This document shows, piece by piece, positions 37,682-47,976 of a stretch of 64,000 nt of DNA. Position 1 is the first letter of the stretch; each line of letters begins with the position of its first letter. The stretch is from positions 32,270-96,269 of the forward strand of contig JAVSLW010000035.1 of the NCBI GenBank assembly GCA_039666455.1, given 5' to 3'. The notes beneath the pieces are model-generated. The model was not told the DNA's origin. It saw nothing but the letters and a program-made list of their open reading frames with translations, and did not search any database. Origin of the DNA: Methanobacterium sp. (lineage in GTDB: Archaea; Methanobacteriota; Methanobacteria; Methanobacteriales; Methanobacteriaceae). The position numbers were made by a program, and so were the translations under genes.

Positions 37682-37880
37682 CATAATCACCTTGTAATTG
37701 TAAAATAGTTTAAAAGCAGATATTTAAAGGTATTATCATAAATTCATAATCAGTGGGTTAATTTGCCAGTCTTATATATAGTGCTTTATATGTTTTAGCA
37801 CCATATTATTTTAATGGAATAAGATCGTTTTCACCTGTTTAATAGCCTTTAATATCCAGCTTATCTTTTTAAAATTTTAG

Positions 37881-38441
37881 TTAGTGTGCAGATCTTGCAA
37901 TTCTTTCTTTTTCGTCTTTTTTACCAATTGCAAAACTTCTGGTATCGTATTCAGCTGCAAGTAATAATTCGTCAGCTAAACAATCTGCTGCGGATCGTTT
38001 CCTTTTAAATGAGGACTGTAGGGCACCTCTTGTTATAAATCCAAGTGCTAAATCCACTCTTCTTTGAGGGGCAATGTCTACTGCTACCTGGTATCCGATA
38101 CCGCCGTATTTTACCCTTGTAATTTCTTCTCTGGGAGCAGTGTTTTCAACTGCTTTAACCAGTACCTGCACAGGGTTTTCTTTTGATTTCTTATTTATGG
38201 CTTCAAGAGACTCTTTTACGATGTTGTAAGCTTTATTTTTCTTTCCTGAGTTTCTTTCTGTCCTCATAATTTTGTTCATTAATCTTTCCACAATTGAAAC
38301 TCTTGATTTGGCAAACTGTCTCTTAACATGTCTTCCTAAGGTGTGTGGAACCAGTATTTCGTCTAAGCAAATATAATTTACAAGACCAAGGTCCTCTACT
38401 TTCACCTCTTCTAAATCCCATTTATCAAAAACCTTACTCAT
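37881..38441 (-). CDS. rps7: 30S ribosomal protein S7
   Basis: 186 residues with the long N-terminal extension usual in archaea. Conserved segments are GRHVKRQFAKSRVSIVERL and the C-terminal SFAIGKKDEKERIARSAH. It lies 17 bases after S12 in the str-like order S12-S7-EF-2-EF-1alpha-S10. Confidence 0.97.
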   Translation of the reverse strand: MSKVFDKWDLEEVKVEDLGLVNYICLDEILVPHTLGRHVKRQFAKSRVSIVERLMNKIMRTERNSGKKNKAYNIVKESLEAINKKSKENPVQVLVKAVENTAPREEITRVKYGGIGYQVAVDIAPQRRVDLALGFITRGALQSSFKRKRSAADCLADELLLAAEYDTRSFAIGKKDEKERIARSAH

Positions 38442-38458
38442 TAAATTACCTCTCTGGT

Positions 38459-38884
38459 TTATCTAACTGGTTTTTCAATTTTACCTTTAACCATTTCTTC
38501 TAATGATACGTTGTTTACTTTAGTAACCTTCCATCTTACTCCAGGAATATCTCCCATGGATCTTCCGGATGGTCCTCCAATTCCTTCAATCATAACTTCG
38601 TCGTGCTCATCGATAAACCCGATAGCACCATCTCCAGGGGCAAATGCAGTTATTTGCTTCCCATTTTTAATGAGCTGAACCCTTACACACTTTCGTATAG
38701 CTGAGTTTGGCTGTTTTGCCTCAATACCTACTTTCTCTATTACAATTCCTCTTGCCTGAGGTGCTCCTTCTAAAGGGTCAGCTTTAACATCTAATCTCAG
38801 TGTTTTTCTTTTATATTCTACATCCTTCCATCTGAAGTTCTGTCTATTCTTTTTAAGTTTTTTTGCTGCAAAAAGTCCGGGCAA
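38459..38884 (-). CDS. rps12: 30S ribosomal protein S12
   Basis: 141 residues, decoding-site protein. Conserved [20 protein letters not shown] and [14 protein letters not shown] are visible. The start is TTG at 38884, supported by GGAGG upstream. It follows the NusA-like gene by 74 bases. Confidence 0.97.
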   Translation of the reverse strand: MPGLFAAKKLKKNRQNFRWKDVEYKRKTLRLDVKADPLEGAPQARGIVIEKVGIEAKQPNSAIRKCVRVQLIKNGKQITAFAPGDGAIGFIDEHDEVMIEGIGGPSGRSMGDIPGVRWKVTKVNNVSLEEMVKGKIEKPVR

Positions 38885-38958
38885 ACGTGATTCCTCCTTA
38901 AATTAGCATTATAATTAGCAAATAGTGTAATCAGTATCAAAACTGAATGATATCTACA

Positions 38959-39390
38959 TTATTTTATCACAATGTTATTTATATTGTGCTGTCTTTTTGC
39001 TAAAAGCCTTGCTCTTTCTATGTTTCTACCGCCTTTTCCAATAGCAGTCCTTTTATTTCTGGGATCTGTCTCTATGGTGGCGATTTTTTCCCCATTTTCT
39101 TTTTGAAGTATTCTGATACTTCTAACTTTGGCCGGAGCCATTAGGTTGGTGATAAATTCCACGGGATCTTCGGAGTGCTCTATGACTTCAACACCCTTGT
39201 CAACAGCTTTTTGAACTTTAGCTACTGTACTTCCTCTTTTTCCAATTGCAAGTCCCATGTCTCCTCTTTTTACGAGAAAAGTTATTTTACCTGCTTCGTC
39301 ATTAACAATACAGTCTTTGACCATTGCGCCGGTCATGCTCTCAAAGAGTGCTATATATCTTATTTCATGTGTTGTAAATTTTATGGTCAC
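38959..39390 (-). CDS. nusA: NusA-like KH-domain transcription factor
   Basis: 143 residues. It consists of the two KH domains only, without the N-terminal and S1 domains of bacterial NusA. Visible are GLAIGKRGSTVAKVQKAV (KH1) and TAIGKGGRNIERARLLA (KH2). It binds RNA and is thought to act in transcription elongation or termination in archaea. The start is GTG at 39390. It lies 5 bases after L30e. Confidence 0.94.
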   Translation of the reverse strand: MTIKFTTHEIRYIALFESMTGAMVKDCIVNDEAGKITFLVKRGDMGLAIGKRGSTVAKVQKAVDKGVEVIEHSEDPVEFITNLMAPAKVRSIRILQKENGEKIATIETDPRNKRTAIGKGGRNIERARLLAKRQHNINNIVIK

Positions 39391-39395
39391 AGATA

Positions 39396-39692
39396 TTACC
39401 CCATAATTTCTAATATTGTAGAATCTCCTGGATCCTTAATGATAAGTGTAGCAACTGTAAATGGTTTACCACATACAGAACCAAGATCTACGCTTGTACC
39501 ACCATAAGTGTAAACAGGAATATCTGATAATTTTGAATAATGCATCACATCTTCCCTAACTTCTTCAGGGCAATTTTCTGCAATGATCACCAGTTTTCCT
39601 TTGCCTAACTTTAAAGCCTGAACAGATCTATCAGACCCTAATGTAACAGTCCCTGTATCTACAGCGACCCTAATTCCTCTATCTACATCCAT
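39396..39692 (-). CDS. rpl30e: 50S ribosomal protein L30e
   Basis: 98 residues of the L7Ae/L30e family, starting MDVDRGIRVAVDTGTVTLGS. KLVIIAENCPEE and VYTYGGTSVDLGSVCGKPF are conserved. GGAGG precedes the ATG. It stands between rpoA'' and the NusA-like gene, the standard archaeal position. Confidence 0.96.
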   Translation of the reverse strand: MDVDRGIRVAVDTGTVTLGSDRSVQALKLGKGKLVIIAENCPEEVREDVMHYSKLSDIPVYTYGGTSVDLGSVCGKPFTVATLIIKDPGDSTILEIMG

Positions 39693-39744
39693 GTGTTGCC
39701 TCCTTTTTTGGTCATGAGCTGTTGAATAAGCTTTTACTCATCGT

Positions 39745-40902
39745 TTACTCTTTTTGTTTCATAATGACGCCAACAGAACCTGTTCCAAGTGGTATCGGCT
39801 GTCCAATTATAATATTTTCAATTATTCCGGTGAGATGATCTATTTCTCCTCTTATGCTGGCTCTTAAGAGGTGTTTTCCAGTCTCTTCAAAAGAAGCTCT
39901 TGCCAGTACACTTGCTTTCTCACCACTTATACCATGTCTTCCTATGGATTTAACAGAACCGTCTGCAGTCATCATATCTGCAACCAGCATGATGTGCCTT
40001 ACATCCACTGTAAGACCCTGCTCTTCCATAGTATTCTGCGCTTCTCGTATTATGGCATTTCTGGCTGCTTCAATTCCCAGAACTTTCTCTATTTCGTGAA
40101 TGTCATTTGTTGTGGTCCTGACTTTATCAATACCTTCCATTTTTAAAACGGATCCAAGATTTGAACCTTCTGTGTGTATAACCCATTCAGAGCCTTCTTT
40201 ACTGATAACTACTTTACCAATGTTCTTTACACCACTGATTTGAAGGTCACGGACCTTGTCTGCAAGAAGTCTTAACTCTCTTATAGTTGGTGATGGAGGT
40301 TCAAAACTCAGCATACTGTTATCTATTTGAACTCTTTTAAAAGCTTTTTCTATACGCTCTTTGATGTCATCAAGATCAAGTCTTCTCTCAATGATCTTCT
40401 CTAAATCGAGTTCCACCACAACATTCATGTCAGCGTAGTTAAGGTTAAAGTTCTTTAAAATGTCGTTCATGCTGCTTTTACCAATCTGGTTGGCTACTTT
40501 TCTTACAAACTCCTCGTCAGTTCTGTATTTTTCTTCAAAATAGATGGCCATTGTTGGAGTTGATATTTTCTTTCTGGCATCCACAATTTCAATCAGTCTT
40601 GGAAGACCGAGGGTAACGTTCAGTTCTGCTACCCCTGCATAGTGAAATGTTCTCATTGTCATCTGGGTACCAGGTTCGCCCACAGATTGGGCTGCTACTG
40701 TACCTACTGCTTCACCATCTTCAACAGCTGCTCTGTCATATGCCTTTATGATTATATCAATAAGCTCTTCCAGTTCTGCTTTATCTAAATCATGCCTTTT
40801 GCTGGCATCTGCGATTTCCTCAACCAGGCTTTCAGGAAAGTCAGCCTTTTTCTTCTTTAAAATTTTAATGATACTTTCTAAATCCTGCACAAAACCACCC
40901 AT
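39745..40902 (-). CDS. rpoA2: DNA-directed RNA polymerase subunit A''
   Basis: C-terminal part of the split largest subunit. 385 residues with [20 protein letters not shown] (trigger loop/bridge region), [20 protein letters not shown] and the C-terminal clamp. The ATG at 40902 gives MGGFVQDL; the in-frame GTG at 40890 has GGTGG four bases upstream and could be the real start. It is 14 bases after A'. Confidence 0.97.
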   Translation of the reverse strand: MGGFVQDLESIIKILKKKKADFPESLVEEIADASKRHDLDKAELEELIDIIIKAYDRAAVEDGEAVGTVAAQSVGEPGTQMTMRTFHYAGVAELNVTLGLPRLIEIVDARKKISTPTMAIYFEEKYRTDEEFVRKVANQIGKSSMNDILKNFNLNYADMNVVVELDLEKIIERRLDLDDIKERIEKAFKRVQIDNSMLSFEPPSPTIRELRLLADKVRDLQISGVKNIGKVVISKEGSEWVIHTEGSNLGSVLKMEGIDKVRTTTNDIHEIEKVLGIEAARNAIIREAQNTMEEQGLTVDVRHIMLVADMMTADGSVKSIGRHGISGEKASVLARASFEETGKHLLRASIRGEIDHLTGIIENIIIGQPIPLGTGSVGVIMKQKE

Positions 40903-40916
40903 TAATCATATTATCC

Positions 40917-43529
40917 TTATTTACCTGATTTAATCCTTATTTCTTCAATTACCCGGTCAATATCCACCACTTTACCGTAATCACTCTTTGCAGGGTCTAC
41001 TTTATCTTCACCGTACATGGTCTGGATTATAACTCCCCTGTTATCTCTAACAGTACCGTCAGGCATAACGCTTAAATCCTGGAGAGCATTTACAAGTCTT
41101 CGCTGCATGTAACCACTCTGTGCGGTACGTATCGCCGTGTCCACAAGACCTTCTCTACCTCCCATAGCATGGAAGAAAAATTCCAGCGGGTCCAGTCCGG
41201 ATTTATAACTTGAATGCACAAATCCACGTGCTTTAGCACCTAATTCTCCTTTTTTGAAGTGCGGAAGGGTTCTTTCACTGTAACCTCTTTCTATCCGACC
41301 ACCACGAACTGACTGCTGACCCACACATGCTGCTATCTGAGTGAGGTTAAGCATGGACCCCCTTGCACCTGTAAGTGCCATGATTACTGCGTGGTTTTTG
41401 TTAATATCAAAGTAGCTTTCTGCAATTACACCAGACTTATCCCTTGCTTCTCCAAGCTCCTGCATTATTTTCATCTCAAGGGTTTCTTCAAGACTTCTTC
41501 CAGGAAGAGCTTCAAGTTCTTCGTTATTATATGCTTCAATCAGGATTTCAACTCTCTCTTCTGCTTTTGATAATAGCTCTTCAATTCTCTCTTTTGCTTC
41601 CAGAGGGATTTCTTCGTCGTCTGTACTGGTTGTGAATCCTTTCTTCATTATTCCCGAAATTGCAAGTTTGGTTGCTGAATCCAGGAATTCTCTGGCCCTG
41701 TCAGTACCGTATTCTTTTACTATGAAATCAAGAATCTTTCCTGCAAATGATCCAAATGCTTTATCGTCAATTACACCACTTATTAACTGTCCGTTTTCAA
41801 TCATGACATAGGCATCGTTTTTACATTCCTGTTTAAGACATTCATCACATTTTCTGCAGATTTCTGCCTTGTAGACCATGTTAAGGTCTTCTGGTAATAA
41901 TAATGAGAATATTTCTTTCCCGGTCCATGGTTCACCTTTAGGGTCTGGTAGAGGGATCCTTGCTCTTTTTAAAATCTGGAAAACTTCATCTTCTTCAAAT
42001 ACGCTACTCTTTCTGGTTAAAAGATATGCGCCGGATATGTGGTCGTGTATTCCGCCAATAATTGGGCCACCGAATCTTGGGGATAGTATATGTTCTTGAA
42101 CTCTCATCAAGGATTTAGCTTCTGCACGTGATTCTTCTGTCTGGAAAACGTGCATATTCATTTCGTCCCCGTCAAAATCAGCGTTATAGGGAGGGCATAC
42201 ACAAAGGTTGAGTCTGAATGTCTTGTATGGTAAAACTCTAACTTCGTGGGCCATCATTGACATTCTGTGTAATGAAGGCTGCCTGTTAAAGAGTACGATA
42301 TCCCCATTTATTAAATGTCTTTCAACCCTAAAACCAACATCTAATTTTTCAATTATGGCTTCTTTGGTTTCTTCGTATACTCTGACCTTTCTTCCGTCAG
42401 GCCTTTCCACATAATTTGCTCCAGGGTGCACATTTGGGCCGTTTTGGATATATTTTTTCATTTCTTCAATGTTCCAGGGAGTCACATAAATTGGTACAGT
42501 GACTTCTTTTGCTATCATTTCAGGAACACCGACTTCGTTAATACTTATATTTGGATCAGGAGATATAACTGTCCTTGCAGAGAAGTTAACCCTTTTACCG
42601 GATAAGTTACTTCTGAAACGCCCTTCTTTACCTTTAAGCCTCTGAGTAAGGGTTTTAAGAGGTCTTCCTGACCTGTGTCTTGCTGGGGGTACACCTGATG
42701 CTTCATTATCAAAATAAGTTGTAACATGGTACTGTAAAAGTTCCCAGAGATCCTCTACAATAAGTTGAGGGGCACCAGCCTCCATATTTTCTTTTAATCT
42801 CTGGTTAATCCTCAATATATCCACTAATTTATGAGTTAAATCGTCTTCAGACCTTTCACCTGTTTCCAGTGTAATTGATGGTCTTACAGTTACTGGAGGG
42901 ACTGGCAAAACAGTTAAAACCATCCATTCAGGTTTTGCAACCTTTGGATTTACCCCGAGCAGTATGTGATCTTCTTCTGGAATCTTTTCAAGCCTTTCTC
43001 TTACTTCACTGGGAGTTAGTTTGTAGTTACCTTCCACAATTGATACAGGTTTATCTATTTTGATATCTTCCTGTTCTTCTTCGCAGTGGGGACATTTATC
43101 TCTTCTTGCAACTGTATAAATTTCTTTTATGATGTCAGTGAGGCTCTCCTCATTTTCTATCATAGTTTCAATACGATCTCTGTAATCAATGATCTCTACA
43201 TCAGTTAACAGAATTCTTGCACACTCTTTACATGTTGATCTGAGTATTTTATGAATTGTATCTGCAAAACCTGCATGAATTACAGGCCTTGCTATATTAA
43301 TGTGACCAAAATGTCCCTGGCAGTCACCTCCCCTTGATCCACATGACCTGCATTTAAGTCCAGGGTCAATAACTCCAAGTCTTGGATCCATTAATCCTGC
43401 TTCAATAGGATACCCATCCTCATCGTAGGTGTCTGGAGTTACTATGGTGGTAACTGACATTTTTCGTATGTCTTCTGGAGACATCAGACCAAAATTAATC
43501 TGAGCGATTTTCTTTAAAATTCCTTTCAA
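40917..43529 (-). CDS. rpoA1: DNA-directed RNA polymerase subunit A'
   Basis: N-terminal part of the largest subunit, about 870 residues. It carries the zinc sites CRSCGSRGGDCQGHFGH and CDECLKQEC, and the catalytic NADFDGDEMNMH that binds the active-site magnesium. I place the start at TTG 43529 (protein MKGILKKIAQINFGLM), which follows GGAGTGA; the longer GTG start at 43538 overlaps that site. Confidence 0.98.
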   Translation of the reverse strand: MKGILKKIAQINFGLMSPEDIRKMSVTTIVTPDTYDEDGYPIEAGLMDPRLGVIDPGLKCRSCGSRGGDCQGHFGHINIARPVIHAGFADTIHKILRSTCKECARILLTDVEIIDYRDRIETMIENEESLTDIIKEIYTVARRDKCPHCEEEQEDIKIDKPVSIVEGNYKLTPSEVRERLEKIPEEDHILLGVNPKVAKPEWMVLTVLPVPPVTVRPSITLETGERSEDDLTHKLVDILRINQRLKENMEAGAPQLIVEDLWELLQYHVTTYFDNEASGVPPARHRSGRPLKTLTQRLKGKEGRFRSNLSGKRVNFSARTVISPDPNISINEVGVPEMIAKEVTVPIYVTPWNIEEMKKYIQNGPNVHPGANYVERPDGRKVRVYEETKEAIIEKLDVGFRVERHLINGDIVLFNRQPSLHRMSMMAHEVRVLPYKTFRLNLCVCPPYNADFDGDEMNMHVFQTEESRAEAKSLMRVQEHILSPRFGGPIIGGIHDHISGAYLLTRKSSVFEEDEVFQILKRARIPLPDPKGEPWTGKEIFSLLLPEDLNMVYKAEICRKCDECLKQECKNDAYVMIENGQLISGVIDDKAFGSFAGKILDFIVKEYGTDRAREFLDSATKLAISGIMKKGFTTSTDDEEIPLEAKERIEELLSKAEERVEILIEAYNNEELEALPGRSLEETLEMKIMQELGEARDKSGVIAESYFDINKNHAVIMALTGARGSMLNLTQIAACVGQQSVRGGRIERGYSERTLPHFKKGELGAKARGFVHSSYKSGLDPLEFFFHAMGGREGLVDTAIRTAQSGYMQRRLVNALQDLSVMPDGTVRDNRGVIIQTMYGEDKVDPAKSDYGKVVDIDRVIEEIRIKSGK

Positions 43530-43658
43530 AATATTCACTCCTTACTTTTCCCCTTTTTACCATTAATATCTTTAAATTAGTTAATATTTGAAATTTATAA
43601 TTTTGATGTTTGCAAATCATTAAAAAATCTTTGATTTCGCATGCTTTGCTTTCGTAGG

Positions 43659-45473
43659 TTATGCTTTATCTTCAAGTATAAGTTTTGGGAATATGCACAG
43701 GCTCTTAAGCTCGTCTAATAGGAGTTTAAATGCATATGAAATCTCAACAGGGAATAAATCTGAATCTCCACATATTGGACAGTACTTTCTTCCCCTTATC
43801 CTGTCGAAGACCCCAATCATACCACATTCTGAACATATAATGGCTTCATATTTATCTGATTCATCAAGAAGTCTTTCTTTAAGCGCTAATGCAGCACCAT
43901 GAGCAATAAGACAATCTCTTTCCATTTCCCCAAATCTTAAACCACCTTCTCGGGCTCTACCTTCTGTAGGTTGTCTTGTTAGAACCTGTATAGGTCCTCT
44001 TGATCTTGCATATACTTTATCAGATGTCATGTGGTGCAGTTTCTGGTAAAAAGCAACTCCTATGAATATTTCAGCTTCTATCCTTTCACCGGTAATTCCA
44101 TTGTATAGGGATTCACGTCCTGCTTTTTCAAATCCATTTGCTTTAAGAAGTTCTTTAATTAATTCTTCTCCATCAGCCCCTGTAAATGGAGTTCCGTCCA
44201 TTCTTCTTCCCTCCATTGCACCTGCTTTCCCTGCAAGCATCTCAATAACCTGACCAACAGACATCCTTGAGGGGATAGCGTGCGGATTTACGATTAAATC
44301 TGGAACTATACCCTCTGCTGTAAATGGAACGTTTTCCTGTGAAACTATAAGTCCAACAACTCCCTTCTGCCCGTGTCTTGATGCAAATTTATCTCCAAAT
44401 TCAGGTTGTCTCTGGTCGCGGACTCTTATTTTGGCTAATTTACTTCCTTCGACAGTTTCTGTCATCATCACTGCATCAATAACTCCTTTTTCACCGTGTC
44501 TTACAGTAATGGATGTTTCACGTCTTCGCTCTGCAGGGGTTCCAAATTCGTCAATTTCTTCAAGGAACCTTGGAGGGGAAGTTTTACCTATTAAAACGTC
44601 ACCAGATTTAACTTCCACTTCAGGATTTATGATGCCGTCCTCGTCCAGATGTCTGTAAACTTCATCTGATCTGTACCCTCTAACAGTCTTTTCTGGTAGT
44701 TCGAATTTATCTTCCTGTCCACCAGGATATCTTCTCTCTGAAGCTTCATATGATCTAAAGAAGGATGATCTTGAAAGTCCTCTTTCAATGGATGCCTTGT
44801 TAAGTATCAATGCATCCTCCATGTTGTACCCTTCATAGGACATAACTGCAACCACGAAATTCTGACCCGATGGCCTTGCATCATAATTTGTGGCATCTAT
44901 GGATCTTGTTTTGACTATAGGTAACTGCGGATGATGTAAAAGGTGGGCCCGGGTATCTGTCCTAAGACCATAGTTTGAAACGTAAAGGCCTAAAGCCTGC
45001 TTTGTCATCCCTGCTTCCATGGTGTTCCTTGGGGATGAGTTGTGGTTAGCATAAGGGATAATGCCTGCACATATCCCCAGCATTGTAGAGGGGTCAATTT
45101 CAAGGTGAGTGTGTTCATCTGTTATAAAATCATCAAACATGGCTATGTAGGTGTTTTCTTCCTCTTCAGCATCAAGATATTCAATTACACCCTGATTTAT
45201 AAGGTCGTTCCAGTTCATTTCACCGGCTTCAACAGCTTCAATGTGCTCCTCTTTAAGCATGGGCATGCCATCTTTAACCACTATAAGTGGCCTTCGTGCT
45301 CTTCCTGGATCGCTAAAAATAAAAATTTCATCTGTTTCAGGGTAATGTGTTATGTTCATTTCATGAGAAATCTGGCCGCTTCTCCTTTTTTCCCTCATTT
45401 CTTCCACAAAAATGTATGGATCGTCACAAGTCCCTATAAGTTTACCATTAATATAAATTTTGCACTTTTTCAC
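43659..45473 (-). CDS. rpoB1: DNA-directed RNA polymerase subunit B'
   Basis: C-terminal part of the split second-largest subunit, 604 residues. [32 protein letters not shown] (active-site Lys/His block), [18 protein letters not shown] and the C-terminal zinc ribbon CSECG/CPICG are visible. The GTG start at 45473 follows GAGGT. The split between B' and B'' is a methanogen trait. Confidence 0.98.
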   Translation of the reverse strand: MKKCKIYINGKLIGTCDDPYIFVEEMREKRRSGQISHEMNITHYPETDEIFIFSDPGRARRPLIVVKDGMPMLKEEHIEAVEAGEMNWNDLINQGVIEYLDAEEEENTYIAMFDDFITDEHTHLEIDPSTMLGICAGIIPYANHNSSPRNTMEAGMTKQALGLYVSNYGLRTDTRAHLLHHPQLPIVKTRSIDATNYDARPSGQNFVVAVMSYEGYNMEDALILNKASIERGLSRSSFFRSYEASERRYPGGQEDKFELPEKTVRGYRSDEVYRHLDEDGIINPEVEVKSGDVLIGKTSPPRFLEEIDEFGTPAERRRETSITVRHGEKGVIDAVMMTETVEGSKLAKIRVRDQRQPEFGDKFASRHGQKGVVGLIVSQENVPFTAEGIVPDLIVNPHAIPSRMSVGQVIEMLAGKAGAMEGRRMDGTPFTGADGEELIKELLKANGFEKAGRESLYNGITGERIEAEIFIGVAFYQKLHHMTSDKVYARSRGPIQVLTRQPTEGRAREGGLRFGEMERDCLIAHGAALALKERLLDESDKYEAIICSECGMIGVFDRIRGRKYCPICGDSDLFPVEISYAFKLLLDELKSLCIFPKLILEDKA

Positions 45474-45485
45474 GTTTTAACCTCT

Positions 45486-46979
45486 CTATTTGGAACTTAA
45501 AACTCCCATTTTTTTAATCACTTTTTCAATTTCTGCAGGATCAGACCCTTCAGATATCCGGGCAAGAAGTGCAAGGTTTTTAACAAGCCCACAATTAGGT
45601 CCCTCGGGCGTTTCGTTTGGACATATCTTTCCAAACTGTGTCGGATGCAGGTCACGAGCTTCAAAATGGGGTTGACTCCTGCTTAAAGGTGATACAACTC
45701 TTTTAAGATGGGATAATGTTCCCATGTAACTTGTTCTATCAAGAAGCTGGCTTACACCAGCCCTTCCACCAACCCAGTTTCCGGTGGCAATGGCATGCTT
45801 GATGTTTTCTGTTAAAACATCAGACCGCACAGCCTGTTTTACAGAAGGTTCTTTTCCACGTGCTAAGCTTCGCTCAAGCTGGTAGGTCATATCTCTGGTT
45901 AAGCTTGTAAATGCAACTCTGAATAAATCTTCCATAAGATCTCCAGATACTCTGAGTCTTTTGTTAGAGTAATGATCCTTATCATGAGGTTCGCGTGTTT
46001 CAAAAATGACTTGAAGAAGCATTTCGGTCATTTCAGCCAGATAAGTTGCTTTTTCAGCCCTGTGTTCTGGTTCAACGCCCATGTGTGGTAATAAATATCT
46101 GTCAATTACATCTTCAGCTCTTTTAATCCTGTATTCTTCAGTCATACCCTTCGCTACCCTGTTACCAATATATTTAACTGCATCATACCTGTTCATTACT
46201 TCTGAAGTCTGTATATCATCTATGAGTATGAATTGAATGTCTTTTTCATCTGAAACACTGGTTACCAGCTCTTCGTCAGTTTCAAGGCCAAGCGCACGTA
46301 ATATAACAACAAGCGGTATTTCTCCTGGAACGTAAGGGAATGCTATCCTGAGGAATACTCCTTTTTTCCTTGGTTTTCTGTATTCAAGCGTAATTCGAGC
46401 TCTAAATCCACTTTTTATTGAAGTTACAATTGCTCTTGCTCTCCTATCTTCTTTTTCCCCAATACGTTCAAGAATAATTTTGTTTGGAGCTATCTCTTCC
46501 ATTGTTACAATTGCTCTTTCAGAACCGTTAACGATGAAATAGCCTCCAGGATCCTGTGGATCTTCTCCTTTTTCTTCCAATTCTTTTTCATTTAATCCAT
46601 TTAGAGGACATATATTTGAGTTGAGCATTACTGGTAGTTCACCAATATATACAGGTTCTAAAGTCGGATTTCCTTCTCCTTCTTTGACCAGAGCCATTTC
46701 CAGGTACATATGTGCAGAATAAGTTAAATTTCTAAGCCTTGCTTCTGTTGGGTATATTACACTTTTTGATCCATCAGCTTCTTTAATAAATGGCTTTATA
46801 ATCTCTAATTTACCTGTTTCTACTCTGTATTCTCCCTGTTCAAGTACAATAGGTTCTGTGATATCAATTATGTCCTGTATTCTGTGGTCTACAAAGTCGT
46901 TGTAGGATTTTATATGATGGTCTACCAGTTTGTGCTGATCAAAAAATGCATCAACCAGTCCCCATGCATTTTTTTCCAT
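45486..46979 (-). CDS. rpoB2: DNA-directed RNA polymerase subunit B''
   Basis: N-terminal part of the second-largest subunit, 497 residues. GSERAIVTMEEIAPNKI, GNWVGGRAGVSQLLDRTSYM and HPTQFGKICPNETPEGPNCG are typical. It ends just before the B' gene (12 bases). Its ribosome site GGAGG lies in a hairpin that could block it (46986-47011), opposed by an alternative pairing; see the leader feature. Confidence 0.98.
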   Translation of the reverse strand: MEKNAWGLVDAFFDQHKLVDHHIKSYNDFVDHRIQDIIDITEPIVLEQGEYRVETGKLEIIKPFIKEADGSKSVIYPTEARLRNLTYSAHMYLEMALVKEGEGNPTLEPVYIGELPVMLNSNICPLNGLNEKELEEKGEDPQDPGGYFIVNGSERAIVTMEEIAPNKIILERIGEKEDRRARAIVTSIKSGFRARITLEYRKPRKKGVFLRIAFPYVPGEIPLVVILRALGLETDEELVTSVSDEKDIQFILIDDIQTSEVMNRYDAVKYIGNRVAKGMTEEYRIKRAEDVIDRYLLPHMGVEPEHRAEKATYLAEMTEMLLQVIFETREPHDKDHYSNKRLRVSGDLMEDLFRVAFTSLTRDMTYQLERSLARGKEPSVKQAVRSDVLTENIKHAIATGNWVGGRAGVSQLLDRTSYMGTLSHLKRVVSPLSRSQPHFEARDLHPTQFGKICPNETPEGPNCGLVKNLALLARISEGSDPAEIEKVIKKMGVLSSK

Positions 46980-46985
46980 TAAATT

Positions 46986-47047
46986 CCTCCAAAATCTTCG
47001 ATTTTGAGGTTTAGAAAATACGCAGTATTTTCTTCAACCTCCAAAAA
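46986..47047 (-). promoter_or_regulatory. Possible RNA switch between rpoH and rpoB''
   Basis: In transcript order: TTTTTGGAGGTT (47047-47036), hairpin AGAAAATAC-TGC-GTATTTTCT (47033-47013), AACCTCAAAATC (47011-47000) and GATTTTGGAGG (46996-46986), the last being the rpoB'' ribosome site. The AACCTC segment can pair with either GGAGG copy: pairing with the first leaves the ribosome site free, pairing with the second hides it (one bulged base in either case). This is seen in sequence only. Confidence 0.45.
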
Positions 47048-47051
47048 TAAG

Positions 47052-47285
47052 TTATTCTAATACCAGTCGATAAGTTACAAACTTCCCGGCAGTATGGCTT
47101 TTTCGCGTTATTTTCAAAATATCGCCTGCCTTAGCTTCAATTACCTTGCAAACAGGATCATCCTGCTTTATCTTAGGAAGCTGTTCAGGATGGATATCTA
47201 ATTCTTTTATTATTTTATTTCTTTCAGATTTCGACAAAATAGCATGTTCTGGAACTAATCTGTGTTTTAAGATATCTTTTTTCAC
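47052..47285 (-). CDS. rpoH: DNA-directed RNA polymerase subunit H
   Basis: 77 residues, the archaeal homologue of the RPB5 C-terminal domain. HRLVPEHAILSK and LPKIKQDDPVCKVIEAKAGD are conserved. The start is GTG at 47285 with GGAGGAT upstream. It is the first protein gene of the polymerase operon and follows five tRNA genes on the same strand. Confidence 0.96.
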   Translation of the reverse strand: MKKDILKHRLVPEHAILSKSERNKIIKELDIHPEQLPKIKQDDPVCKVIEAKAGDILKITRKSHTAGKFVTYRLVLE

Positions 47286-47309
47286 ACTTTATCCTCCAGT
47301 TAAAAATAG

Positions 47310-47384
<75 letters not shown>

Positions 47385-47392
47385 GAGTTAAA

Positions 47393-47464
47393 CGCCCTGG
47401 CCGGGATTTGAACCCGAGTCGTGGGCTCGACAGGCCCACATGATAGCCCCTACACCACCAGGGC
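47393..47464 (-). tRNA. tRNA-Asp(GTC)
   Basis: The reverse complement begins GCCCTGGTGGTGTAG; anticodon stem TGGGC/GCCCA around CTGTCGA; discriminator G. A TATA-like TATATGTATA (47492-47501) lies about 30 bases upstream and may drive this tRNA, tRNA-Lys and rpoH. Confidence 0.94.
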
Positions 47465-47584
47465 AGCTCTAAGAATGAGAGTATGATACGGTATATGTAT
47501 ACATACTTAAATACTTTTTCTCTTTCTTTTTAGTATATAAACTATTGGGTTATTACATTTTCTAAGTATATTTAATAATCAGAA

Positions 47585-47658
47585 TCCCGCCTGCCGGACT
47601 TGAACCAGCAACCCTCGGATCTACAGTCCGATGCTCTGCCAAATTGAGCTAAGGCGGG
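47585..47658 (-). tRNA. tRNA-Tyr(GTA)
   Basis: The reverse complement begins CCCGCCTTAGCTCAA, with the C1-G72 pair typical of archaeal tRNA-Tyr. Anticodon stem TCGGA/TCCGA around CTGTAGA; discriminator A. Confidence 0.94.
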
Positions 47659-47678
47659 ATACGAAATTATTTTTTATG

Positions 47679-47757
<79 letters not shown>

Positions 47758-47792
47758 CAAAACTATATCCATGTCTATTTCTATTTACCTAA

Positions 47793-47869
<77 letters not shown>

Positions 47870-47976
47870 CTTAGGTATTTGATATATTTACTTATAAAGT
47901 TTTTGCTATTTAATATGTAATTACAGTAATTAGTATGTTTGGAAATTTAGATATTTAAAGCTGCATGTATAAAAAG

